A stretch of DNA of 64,000 nucleotides, from the NCBI GenBank assembly GCA_902806595.1, contig CADCXC010000037.1, forward strand, positions 744,001 through 808,000, read 5' to 3'. Origin of the DNA: Pyrenopolyporus hunteri (lineage: Eukaryota > Ascomycota > Sordariomycetes > Xylariales > Hypoxylaceae). Positions 11,430 through 22,913 of the stretch are shown piece by piece. A model generated the notes under the pieces. It did not search any database. It was given only the letters and a program-made list of their open reading frames with translations, and was not told the origin of the DNA. A program made the translations under genes and the position numbers. Every line of letters starts with the position of its first letter. Position 1 is the first letter of the stretch.

Positions 11430-12148
11430 GCGGAGTGACAAGTCCTTAGAAGATTTGGCAGAGATTAGGCTGGTAGGGGAAGGACGTTCTCTAAGCTGAA
11501 GGGTTCACGATGGGTCGTGTAGTAGCAGTATAAGTTCGATAGGTATTCGCATCTTCGACCTTACAAGCGCTCACAAATTCTTGAAAAGGTCAATTCGGGA
11601 CAAGCCTTGGTTTATTTCTTAGCACTTCTCAGCCGCTCTTAGCAATGGCGTCAGATCTTGGGTCTGGACGGGTTAGTTTTGGAGCGCTCATTTTGGCAGT
11701 CATACACAAAACTTTTTGGACGGTTTATGGTTCGGTTTGGAAAAGATGATTAGATTAGGCCTAGCTTTCTATTATAGCGAAGCTGGAACCGAGTAGTAAC
11801 GGCTAAGAATTGATGAATTTACGGTACCTCCTCGTCGTCTAATGTGAATGTTAACAGAATCCTGAATATTTCGTTCCTTTTTATCTACAAGATAGTATCC
11901 AAGACTATAACCACGATAGAAGCTGCGGGAACGTTGAAATGTTTAGCATTCAAGCTCTCTACGTTTAGCAAATGACTATGTTAGAATCGCTATAGAGAAG
12001 AGAGTGATATAGTATTACTGTTCAAGCCTGTATATTTATTCGGCTACGTAACGTCCCTATATATATTATTCGAAAACAAAGGATATCAATTTCTGGTTCA
12101 AAATGCGCCAGGCCTCATCTTCAGCCATTACCACCCAAATCCCCTAAA
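11430..12148. other. convergent 3' region
   Basis: 719 bp between the ends of the b561-type gene and the M13 peptidase gene. Mostly AT-leaning 3'-UTR-like sequence; no open frame or repeat of note. Confidence 0.5.
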
Positions 12149-15100
12149 TTACCATAATTCGCACGTAGGCTCCTTTACAGGGCACTTGAAACTCTCTCTG
12201 AATGCCCTCGAGTTGGCCGTAGTTCCCAGTACGCGAGCAAACGCTGGTGAGTGCGGGTCGGTGTAAATACGTTGGATCGCCTCTTCCTTTCGGAACTTGC
12301 CGCACCACCAGTTGGCGTAGAAGACGAAGAATAATTGCTCGTGGGTAAAGAAGTCCAGACCAGGCAGGCTCTGGTCGGGCAAAGATTCCGTCCGGCTCTT
12401 CCACGCCGCAAAGGCCGCAGAGACACCACCGGCGTCAGCAATGTTTTCGCCTAGAGTAAGCCTTCCATTAACGTGTAGGGACTCGCCGTCGTTGCCTTGG
12501 ACCGTAAAGTTGCTGTATTGATTCACGAAGCAGTCCGCCCGCTTGTTAAATTCTTGTACCGTGTTGTTCGTCCACCAGTCCGTATAGTTTCCGTTCTCGT
12601 CGTAGTGTCTACCAGAGTTGTCGAATGCGTGCGAGAGCTCGTGGCCGGCAACCGAAGCAAAAGCACCATAAGAAACATAGCTGGGCAATTCTAGCTGGAA
12701 GACGGGGAACTGCATAATGCCAGCAGGGAAGACAATTTCGTTTCCTACTGGATTATAGTAGGCGTTTACGATATCGGCCTGCATACCCCATTCGCCACGA
12801 TCAACCGGTTTACCAAGAGCTGACCAGGTCCGATTGACTTCCCTCGTGTTGCTCGACAGGGTGTTGTTAAAGAAGGAATCAGAGATGGTCAAGTCACCGT
12901 AGTAAGCCTGCAGGGCTTCCGGGTCCGTAATATTCGGAGAGGCCGTAGGGAACCCGATTTTCTGGTCGATGTTGTTGACCTTATTCACAGCCAATTTTTT
13001 CACCGAGTCGTCCATCCAACTCAAGTCATTCAACTTCGATATAAATTGCTTCTTGATATCCAATATGATCTGGTCGCCGTATTTCTTAGCTTCATCGGAA
13101 AAGGTCGCCTCGATGTAAAATCGACTAAGGATCCAGCCAAGAGTGCTATCGACATAGTTAACGCACGTCTTCCACCGCTCAGGCTTCGTGTCTGGGTCCT
13201 ATATACTTGTAAATTACTTGCTGTCTCAAAATTATGGGGAATAAGCACATACCCGTCCGGATAGAGCATTGGTAAAGCGGGAAATCGGTTGGACTTCTGG
13301 TCCCTTAACGTAAGACGAGTAGGAATTGACAAGCTGCCAGATCAAGTAACTTTGCACGGTAGACTTAGAAGTTTTAGAGACAATGTCAGAGACATTCCCG
13401 AGGAATTCCGGGAATGCCAACAGCATACTGTCTACCGTATAATCAGGCGGAGCTAAGCCCTTGATGACAAAGTCTAACCCGATCGTTGGGCCAATTTTGC
13501 CGGCATCAGCAACTTTGACAATGTTGTAGTATTTCTAGGCCTATAAGCTTCGTTCGCTAATCATATAGGTAAACAGTTCTCACTTACCGTGACGTCTGAC
13601 TGATCCTCGGGAGGTGGCGTTATATTCGCAATCTTCTTCTCAAGATCGATGACGGATTGTGCAAGTTGTTTAGCCGATGATCTTGAAGAGTTCGTCGGAA
13701 GAAAGCTGGCGAGGACCTCTCCTAGCATGGTTTGATACGTGCTCACGATATCGTCATCCCGATAATACTCCGGCGAGGGCAACGTAAGTCCTGCCGGGTA
13801 TGCTTGGATGATAACGACGTCAGGGTTCTTGTCATCGGCGCCGGCATTGAGGCCCAGAAATGAAGTTACTCCTATCCTTTCCAGGAGCAGAATGGTTTCG
13901 GCAAGTGCTCCATAATCTGCTTCACCGACGGGTTCATCGTTTCCAGAACCCTCAGCAACAGGGAACGACTTCGCAACTTGATCTACTAGGCTGATTAGAG
14001 GTCCGATCCCGATTTTCTCGAGGGCTGTCTCGTTTAAGCATGAATTATACGCCTTTTGTATCGTGAGGAAATTCTCCTCGTCGGTAGAAGCAGCAAGCTT
14101 AATAAGATTTTGGGGCGAGAATGCAGAATGCTAGGAAGATGTTAGTGGGATATCGCAACATATATGCCTCCTTTTACAGTGAAACCACCAGCTGCTCTAG
14201 TGCTAGGCACGAGTAACCGCATACCTTTGAAGTTGTTGGGTAAGCAGACTCTAGGATGTGCCTGAGAGTAGTTTGGCCATTTTCGGACATAATAGTTGCC
14301 GTCGAATAAGAGGACCTGTCCGGCGGAATATCATGGCGGTTGCTGAAACCATCACAGACGAGATGGTCAAAGTTAGTGCAAGGATCGATTGTCTGGTAAT
14401 CCGGTGACAGGTTATCTAACGATACAATAAGTTTCTATCCATTGGATAAGGACTAGGCAGAGTTTACTGACAGAGAATTTCGGACGCTGCGTGAATGCAC
14501 TGTAAAGCGAGGGTCAACAATTCTCCCATTCAAGCGAAGGGTATTATGGGAACCAGGCTTATTTCAGGAGTAATGGCTCCAAGAAAGAGCTCGATTAAGA
14601 AGTCTCTTCTCTTATGACGGGCTTGGTGGGGGGGATAGACTGCTAGAGTTACATACGGCCGGGGATTGACATAGCGACGAACTCATGTTCGGCTTCCGTC
14701 GAGCACGAGACAGTACTATACCACTGTTAGAGGACAATTTCTACGTTAATTCGAAGTTGAGGTATTGTGGGATGGCAAAGAATGAGATTGCGGCAGGTCT
14801 GGAGTACAGAACCGAGTCGAGCCCAGGTCAAGCGGGGATGGGAAGAATTCACGGGTGAATGTGAGATTTCTTTCCTTCCAACCCGCTAGTTACATCAGGG
14901 TATGACACCTGTGTTATCAAACTAATGGCTGGTACGACCCTGGATGATGGAATAGAGAAATATAAAAGCATAGAGTTTAAGACCTGATACAGGAACATGT
15001 ACGCTGCCGGATAATGTTCATCTCAGAAGAGCGAACATTATGCATATACCCACAACCAGCAAAGTTCACCTCGACGGGTAGTACCTCAACGGAAAGTTTT

Positions 15101-15346
15101 GATGGTAACTCAGAGAAATGACTTACGTCCGGATAGAATTAATATCACAATGAAAGCGATAATAAGGAAAATGCTGACGACCAGCGATATCCAGCGGCGG
15201 CGCCTCCAGATTTTAACCTGCTCGTTCAGGCGAACGAAATCCTCCTCTGGAACTGCATCCTGACCGTTCTCGTCAACATGGTTACTACTTGAATTGCGAA
15301 GCAGGGGTGTTCTCTCGTCATTCGAGAGCTGAGTTTGATCAGCCAT
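12149..15346 (-). CDS. M13-family (neprilysin / endothelin-converting-enzyme-like) zinc metallopeptidase, type II membrane protein
   Basis: Seven exons: 15346-15127, 14715-14657, 14499-14472, 14415-14225, 14130-13588, 13534-13253, 13198-12149, giving 790 aa in frame. Residues ~50-72 form one transmembrane helix (ISLVVSIFLIIAFIVILIL) after a short basic cytoplasmic tail, so the catalytic part faces outside or the lumen. The M13 ectodomain start is clear: CQSPACIHAASEILYNLSPD and DPCTNFDHLVCDGFSNR. The zinc site is HELSH at residues 627-631 with ENIADAGG at 692-699. The chain ends in CELW, matching the family's C-terminal CxxW. The substrate-binding NAFY motif reads NAYYNP (586-591). Many Asn-x-Ser/Thr sites suggest glycosylation. 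Family members cleave small peptides; the substrate here is unknown. Exon 3 is only 28 nt, and intron 1 is unusually long at 411 nt. Confidence 0.94.
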
Positions 15347-18300
15347 GTTTATTATATTAGGTAACGACGACGGATTTGAGCCAAGCGACGCCGGTAAGAA
15401 ATGTCTAGAGCGATGAGTCTAGCAACGAATCCGACCTCCGCCAGAGTGAGCCCACCACGGGATAGTACGACTGGCTACCTAGACAATAGCAAGAAGCACA
15501 TATCCATGGATATTTGGGGTCGGTACGAGTGTTAATCAATATATGAGGTGACGTTTAGACGAGCGAGTTGGATACTAGACGGGGTGGCAAGGGAGATGGA
15601 AAGCGGAAAAGACAAGATGAAATCCAACGGCGGCTCATATCAACATGCAGAATGTTGACGGAAGGCAACAAACGACCCCACACACTAGTCCCGGATAGGC
15701 ACACTACGTACCTGACTTCTGGGGTAACTTCTCCGGATACCACGTTCTAATTGGTTCAGAAAGTTTAGCTAGTATTTTAGCACGCGGAAGCCTTCCCCTT
15801 AGCATGCCAGAAAGGGGTAAGTGGGGGCTTGAGGGCTGACATACATGTACACGTAAATGTACGTATAGGTAGGTACCTGTACCTTTCTAGGGGCGTTGTA
15901 GCACGAAAGGCCTATGGAATTCACAAATTCCGATAAATCCATTTCTTCTTAAGAGGCCTCTCCATTACATATTAGCGCTCTCGGTGCCAAATGGTTTTCC
16001 TAAGCCGCTTCCTTCCAGAGAACAAAATAGAATGGACCAGCTTCGCCTTTGACGATGCGGTATTCTAGGCTTTCGTACTAGTAAATTACATTAAATATGA
16101 TCCTTGGCCGAATGATGATGACGCCGAGGTTTCCGAAAGAACAGAGCAGAACCTGGAGGATAAACACGTTCCCGTTCCTTGATTCTCTCCAACCAAGTCA
16201 ATTGGAGAGTGAGGCGTACTAGTTCGCTTAAAATACCTACACTCACTGAAATGGACTTTTATCGCAGATCGTTGACCGAGTCGATAGAAGTTATACCGGC
16301 GGTTGTGTTTCATAACGCTCTCAAACCAAGTGAGCTGCCAACCGGAATAGCAATTTCCCTTCTTCATAAGACCAACCCACTTAAACATCCTCCGAAAGGC
16401 GCTTACGGACCGCAAATAAAGCATGCTCGCATCAGCATATGGCCGGCCTTAATTTAGACCGTTATACGTGGGTATGCACCCAAGAATGGCATTCCTCAAT
16501 ACGAGAAGGCGGGCGTCATAACGGATGCCAATTTGGATGCCGTTGTGCATTCTTCTGCTCATTTTCATCTATGGATAACCTAGGAACATTCATGTTTTAG
16601 CCTCATCTCAGGATTGTCTTTTCAAGGAACTTACATTGCAACTCATATAATCGATGAGCTCGCCTCGTCGTAGCCCCACGTTCAGGTTATGAGGTATTAT
16701 TACCAAGACCCAAGAAGACCCAATCCGCAGCGACACTACGATATATAATTAAAATATACCATAGATAGACGCTGACGATGTTTCGAAGGTGTCCCTATCT
16801 AGAGGCGTTGATCCTTCCCTGGGGCTCATATCGAGCGCCAAGCGGGATAGGGCCAAACGTTGGTCAAATCCAATCGTGAAATCAGCTTTGAGAGCTTCAG
16901 GTAATGGAGATAGCCTCCCAGACCTACAACATCATCATAATCATTCCAGGAGATGGATCAAGTACTCTCAAATTCATCCGATGTTATAAGTTTCGGACGC
17001 CGTCTCTGATTCCAAGTTAGTCGAGATGTTGCTGTTGACAGGAATTGTCGCTGCACTATTGGACTGCATTAAGTTAATTGATGACAATGCCACTATTTGA
17101 CTTGAGACTGATACTCGTATCGATATCATTAGGCTGGAGTTGCCTGCCACTACGTCTGCCTTTCAATACAGACTTCCCTAAAGTAATAACGAATATACTA
17201 TGCGGTTACACGAGTACTAAACCGGTAAAGATGATGGGACGCGATACATGCCTTCTCGAATACTCACGATGTTTGTACGTGGTGCTTGGTTCGAGAGTAT
17301 CGTCGAACAACTAGTAGGTATCCGGACCGCGGTCTAAGTTATCATGGATGGGTCTTCTTAGGCCCAGCTTAACGTTGCATAGGTATTAGATTGGGTACCT
17401 TCTATGCTAAGATACTACATCCTAGAGAAATGTCCTTAGTACGTATGTGCCCTTCATACCTACCGGGGATACTTTGGTCTTACTATGCTAAGCTACTATA
17501 GGCGTCGAAATATCATCGCGTTGTGTTGCAGGATGGAATATACGATAAGTTTGGGTTTAAACATCTGACAGTTTGACTCGTCTATTCCATTCATACCACG
17601 ACAGTGCCGCATGGGGATGATATCAATACCAGTGTGACCAAGTAACGATATATGTCCTAATACATATGTCGTGACCCTGAGCGCTGGGATATAAGGTCAT
17701 ATCCCGCGACCCAACCTACAATATTAGGCCCTATATACCCCTAGGCATCGTCTCCTCCAAGCCTATAGACCGCCGTATTCACTCAAAGGCTCGTCACTCC
17801 GCTCAGGAGTATCGACATCGCAGGGCAGTGTCTGCAGGAAGACAGACAAGTCTTAGGACATAGGCCTGTCGAGTGCAGCGTTATACCCAGCGCGAGTTTC
17901 CGCATGTTTCTAAAGCTCGTGACCCCTTCCTTCCACACGGAAATTACGTGCGCGTCAATAGCAAATACCTGATCCGCCCGAGAGCCACGTTGCCGCCTAG
18001 CACGCCATGACTTGGGGAGCGTCCTGCGCGTGCTAGGGCTACTCGAGGCCTAGATGAATAGCTAGACGACGAAGGAACGCCACATGGCGACATGTCCGCT
18101 CTTCGATGCCGCGACGGCCCTGCTTCCCAAGTTCTGGATTTAGCGACGTGCGTGATATGGGCGGTTGCGTCGGAGCGCAAGTCACGACGCGGACCGCAGT
18201 TGAGGGGAGTTCACGAGCCCTGGGGTAAGCTTGGGCGCAGGTCATTCAGTGGACATACACTGACATACCCGCGCTGATTCCACGATTACCAGACGTAGTG

Positions 18301-21300
18301 CCACATCCTGCACCCGAAATCGCCCGCGGAGTGAGGCAGCAGGACTAGAAGGTTTGCTTGGCTATATCCTGAGTCAGCCTAGAAGTCTGACCTGTGGTAG
18401 GGGGTTGCTTCGAGCAGCCCCGTATGAACATGCCGCTCTGGAGATAATATCGTCGGTTCTTAACGTGAATGGGGTTACCGCTGTAAGATGTAGAGCCGCA
18501 AGAGAGGTGTCACAAACCTATCGAGAAACGAAGAATCGCTTCTGGGATTTGCCTACGTACCTACCCATACGATATCACAAACCTACGATCTCACATAGAT
18601 ATCTAGATACTGAGATCCGCATCCTCTCGAAGCCAAAGCTTGGCTGTTCAAATTTTAACTGATAAGGGGTAAGCCACTTGGCCATAGTCTCATGCCGTGC
18701 GACGCTGGAGGTCATTTTCCACTGCGGCATGGAAGATTAGGTGCGGATCGGGATAGATAAGGGGCGAATAAGAACTCGGTATTCCCATTCTCATCTCCCT
18801 ATCTACATCGCTGGGTGTAGTCGGTGTGGAAATGCCGCTGTGTTTTTTTTGGTACCACTCCGAGGGCCCGGTGAGGAACGACGTGGTCACGTGTCCCGGG
18901 TTTAAAGGGCTCGGCCGCGAGATTTCGTGGTGAGTTGCTTCCTCCCGGCGGCGAAATAAATACGTAGGTATGTTGAATATTTGACGAAAGCGAACCATGG
19001 AAGCCGATGGTCACGCGAAGGGCGCCGTGGCCAACCAGCCCTAAATAGGCCTCCTAGCCTCTTCGAGTATTGCCCGCGCTGAAGAAAAGCCTATTTTAGT
19101 ACTCCGTGGACGGGTAAGTGGATAATGAGCTGATTCATGCGCCTGGCGTCCCAGATGGTTGGGATGTTGAAGCGGATTTTGGTGGGCCTCGAGAAGCTAC
19201 CGTTCTCAGCTGCTAAGCTGCGAGTAACTATGTAAGAGGGGATTGCTGGGGGCGCAAGCAAGGAAGGGGAAGGATGACTTATGGCCGGCAAGTTTTCCGT
19301 GACGGTTGCGATTCGTACTAGCGACTATAGACTAGATTTTGACGCTATGCGGTACTTGGTGTAAGCCACGGCTCTCCCTAGAGGGCACGCGCGACTAATG
19401 TCAAACTATTAATAATATTGGTTCTTGATGTTTTGATGTGATTATCGCCTTGGCTAACCTAAGCCCTCTAATTAGACTTTGAAGCGACATGAAAAAGACG
19501 CGGATTCTCCAAGCGCAATCCCAACAGCCGTCGATCTTGTGGGTTGACGTAATACTTGCAATATCGTCTGCGTGAGACTTTATATGGAAGAACTAGGATG
19601 AGGATCTATTAATACCTATTCATCTACCAGCAGTGTTCGTATGCGGTGATTGCCCGAGTACCTAGGGTAGGCTATTTGTGTTCATCGGCTGGGGATATTA
19701 TCTTTGGTCCCTTTAACTCTGATATGTGGGAAGCGGAGGACCCTTAATCTCCGGGAAGAAGGTTTGCGTTGTATTTGACCTAAACTCCGGGTTTGTGTAA
19801 GTGGACAAAAGAGTCTTGTCAAAGCAAGCGAACCTTCAACGTAAGTAATTACCCTCGTTTTTCCATTGGCCGCCGGGTTCGAATTACTTCGGTTCACAAC
19901 ATCATTGATAGGTTATGGGGCTATTTGCGATGTCACGCGAACCGAGACATATTTCGTCATTTTGAAACATCATTGACGGAGGTGCTTATCTTACTCTAGA
20001 TGCGTACTGCGTATTGTTATGTAGGTTATGAAACAGCTGGGAGGGGAGTCTCAAGACGAGGCCGGGATATACTGTGAACCATGCAGCCATACCTACAACC
20101 ATATAGACCGTATACATAGTAAGCTGTATTTCGAGGTTTGCGCTTAACTCCTCGGTGAGATAGTCTGCATCTACCGTTATTACCACACCAACACTGATCG
20201 ACGCCGAGCTTGTTACTATTTAGTGTATATTTACATACCTAGCAGGCGTATTCTCATATATGTATGCGCCTATCAAATTGATCAGTCATTATTTTGCTGG
20301 CATTATGAACAATTTAGTCTCTTTATTACCCCGCGGACCGGCGTAGTAGGTATCGATACCTCCAAAAGAAACGAAGAATTAACCGTTGCGAAGGAAGGGT
20401 CATCTCTTGGGTTGGTACCTAGCACAACCATTCCACGGCAATGAAAACAATGAAGACAATTTATTCATTTTTTATTTTTCATTTCCTTTTTTTTAAGAGA
20501 AATATCTGTATTAATACGTACCTCACAGTACCGAAATACATACCTATTGTACTCCAGCACGGGTTCCTGCGACGGAAATTCTCATCCGGGCAGCCAGCGA
20601 CCGTGCAACAGATTAGGTATCTGCCACAAAGTATGAAAATTCCCATGCAGGTGAGATGACGTACACAATGCAATGACGCACTTGGTTCGTGCTACCTTAG
20701 GTATTCATGTACCTACCGACGTGCATTGCATCTACCGCTTCTGGGATCAGGTGCCTTTAACTTATACCCTATTAAGTTGAATGAATTCCATTATGTATAG
20801 ATGAATGACAGGAGATCCCAAACTTCTTGGTGAGCGGTTTTGGAGTTCTGCAAAATCCGTCTCCTCACGTATGTACTCTGGAAAGAGAACTAGTAGAACT
20901 AACTTACTTGGACTATATGTATGTGACTATAACTACCTATGTATAGTGCGTATTAATAATTCCATTTATAATCCTATTTATTATAACTGCCTTACCTAGT
21001 GTAGAAGGTTTCTACCTATGTATGCGCATACATGGTTGGGTCAACGAGGGCTAGGGTCGGGAAGATCGTGAAAGTAGGTACATACATGTATGTATTCGTC
21101 CGGTGAAGAACCACAGACTGGGCGACTCCAACACCCCACCCCCTATTTCTACTATGTACCTACCTACTATGTAGGTACGTACACAGGGCCTACATGTATG
21201 TGTTGCGACCTCTGATACATGTACTTTTGTGCTTGACCGCTCATTATTATTGACATCGACACAAAATCAAGCCTCCAATGACATAACCTTGCGTCGATAC

Positions 21301-22869
21301 GTGGTATATGGGGTCATGCTGCGAGTACTTAGAGTACCTATAACACTCTTCATGATGGCAATGATTCCAGTCCTCGCGGTGTCCTGGGCTTGCATGGAGT
21401 GTAAGCTACCTGGTTGGTAGGTAGGTAGCAGTAGGTAAGGAACTCGCTTATAGGTAATAGGTATGAGGCACCTATCATGGGCGGTGCGGGTTATATGTAA
21501 ATCAGGAGGGCTCAACAATCCGCCACCCCCGTCCGGAGTTACAAGTAGTTGGTGTACTTACATGTAGGTACCTCTATTGATTTTGGGCTTCGCAACCGCG
21601 GCGGCTCGCAAAGTTGGTGAGAAGCTCGTGAGCCCACGACAAGGCGAAAGTCACATGAGAACACGGAGGGCTAGTCGGCTGCGCAGCTGAGGTAGAAGAG
21701 TGGGTGTCGTTGTCAAGTGGTTAAATGGAATCAACCTCTTTTTCAGGGTTCGGGGCTGTGGGCTGTAAATGAAGAGTTGAAGATCAAGGCATGCGAGAGT
21801 TGGAAGAATTGGCTCTTCTTCGGCTGGGCGGGGAAGCAGATTGCCATTGCGCCGTAACCTTGCAAAGGAGAAGCGTACCTACTTGTATCTTGATTGGATC
21901 GAGGGAGTCCAAGATATGCAATTATGAACGTGGACAGACATCCACCTGCCCTGCGGCCCTTGTCCCTGTCCACTCGACGTGCTCCTGCCTGCCTTTTAAT
22001 TTTTTAGTGTACCCGCTGGATGGATGTATTGTACCGATGCCACTTTCATACCTCTCTCCATGTCCCCCTTCTCTTTCCCCCCCCTTCCGCCTGATGTTTC
22101 TAGTCAGTTTAGCCAGTGGGAGTCGCGATTATGTATGCTTATTGCCTGCTACCTACCTACTACTTACCACCTATTACCACCTACCACCTGCTATGTATGT
22201 AAGTACCGTACCTATGTATCTGCATGTATGTATCAATGTGTCAATTGCACGAATGTATGTACGAGTTAGTGTACTGCATGTACCGTAATTATTACCTTCG
22301 GTACCTAAGTGTTCTTGACACGCCAACCCAAAAATACTTTTCCTTTGCTACCCGGGCTGAAATACGAGGGACAGCAGTGGTAAATACCTAACTGATGAAG
22401 GCGGTTTTCGTCTGCTACGCAGCAGGTAACTTGCTGACATACTAAAACCGATACCATCCCCTACAAATACATAACGCTATAGATTCAGCTTAGAAGCCAC
22501 GAATGTTCCCGAAAGGCAGCCAGGACCGTATCAATTGCCCAGGGAAAGCACTGTCTGACGTAGGTAGTGACCCAACTGGCCGCTGACTAGCGATGAGCCT
22601 TGCAATCGACACAAGGCGATGCCACTTACCGGTTTTGAACTGTCCTAGCCGAAAAAGAATCATATCCTGATTCTTTCGCTGTCACCCAACCAGCATAATC
22701 AGCATATGGCAATTCAAACATCTGTTCTCGGTCGTATGCTGTTTTAACCATCCTCTAGCACAAATAATCAAAACACCCTTTTGGATCTGAACGGAGCGAA
22801 TGCCGAGATCACGAGCAAGTAGTGAGACCCGTCCCCGATACTGCCGCATGGGGGCGCCGTGAATGAGGA
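15347..22869. other. 7.5 kb gene-poor spacer
   Basis: No open frame here shows recognisable domains, consistent frame use or splice-supported extension. Base composition is ordinary rather than strongly AT-rich. TACCTA/TAGGTA patches occur at 15850-15890, 18553-18570, 20500-20550, 20697-20715, 21060-21095, 21150-21215, 21412-21465, 21545-21575 and 22145-22310. A GC-rich stretch at 17940-18310 has short frames on both strands, without support. The right end must contain the histidine kinase promoter. Degenerate transposon remnants are likely but none could be named. Confidence 0.55.
22848..22862 (+). promoter_or_regulatory. upstream ORF 1 before the histidine kinase
   Basis: ATG-GGG-GCG-CCG-TGA, a four-codon upstream ORF ending one base before the next ATG and 7 nt before the kinase start. 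It matters only if the transcript starts upstream of 22848, which cannot be seen. Confidence 0.45.
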
Positions 22870-22913
22870 ATGCCATCTCATCACTACCACTCAGGCCCGG
22901 ACGAACCACGTAA
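22863..22913 (+). promoter_or_regulatory. upstream ORF 2 overlapping the histidine kinase start codon
   Basis: A 16-codon ORF whose ATG directly follows the stop of the first upstream ORF and which runs out of frame across the kinase ATG at 22870, ending at TAA 22911-22913. Such an overlap would limit initiation at 22870 to leaky scanning. Presence is seen; function is inferred. Confidence 0.45.

Noticed and set aside
12144..12441. Extra minus-strand frames inside the last M13 exon
   Set aside because: Out-of-frame shadows of the peptidase coding sequence.
21791..22288. 165-codon plus-strand open frame
   Set aside because: C-terminal half is encoded by TACCTAC/CACCTAC repeat; no family resemblance.
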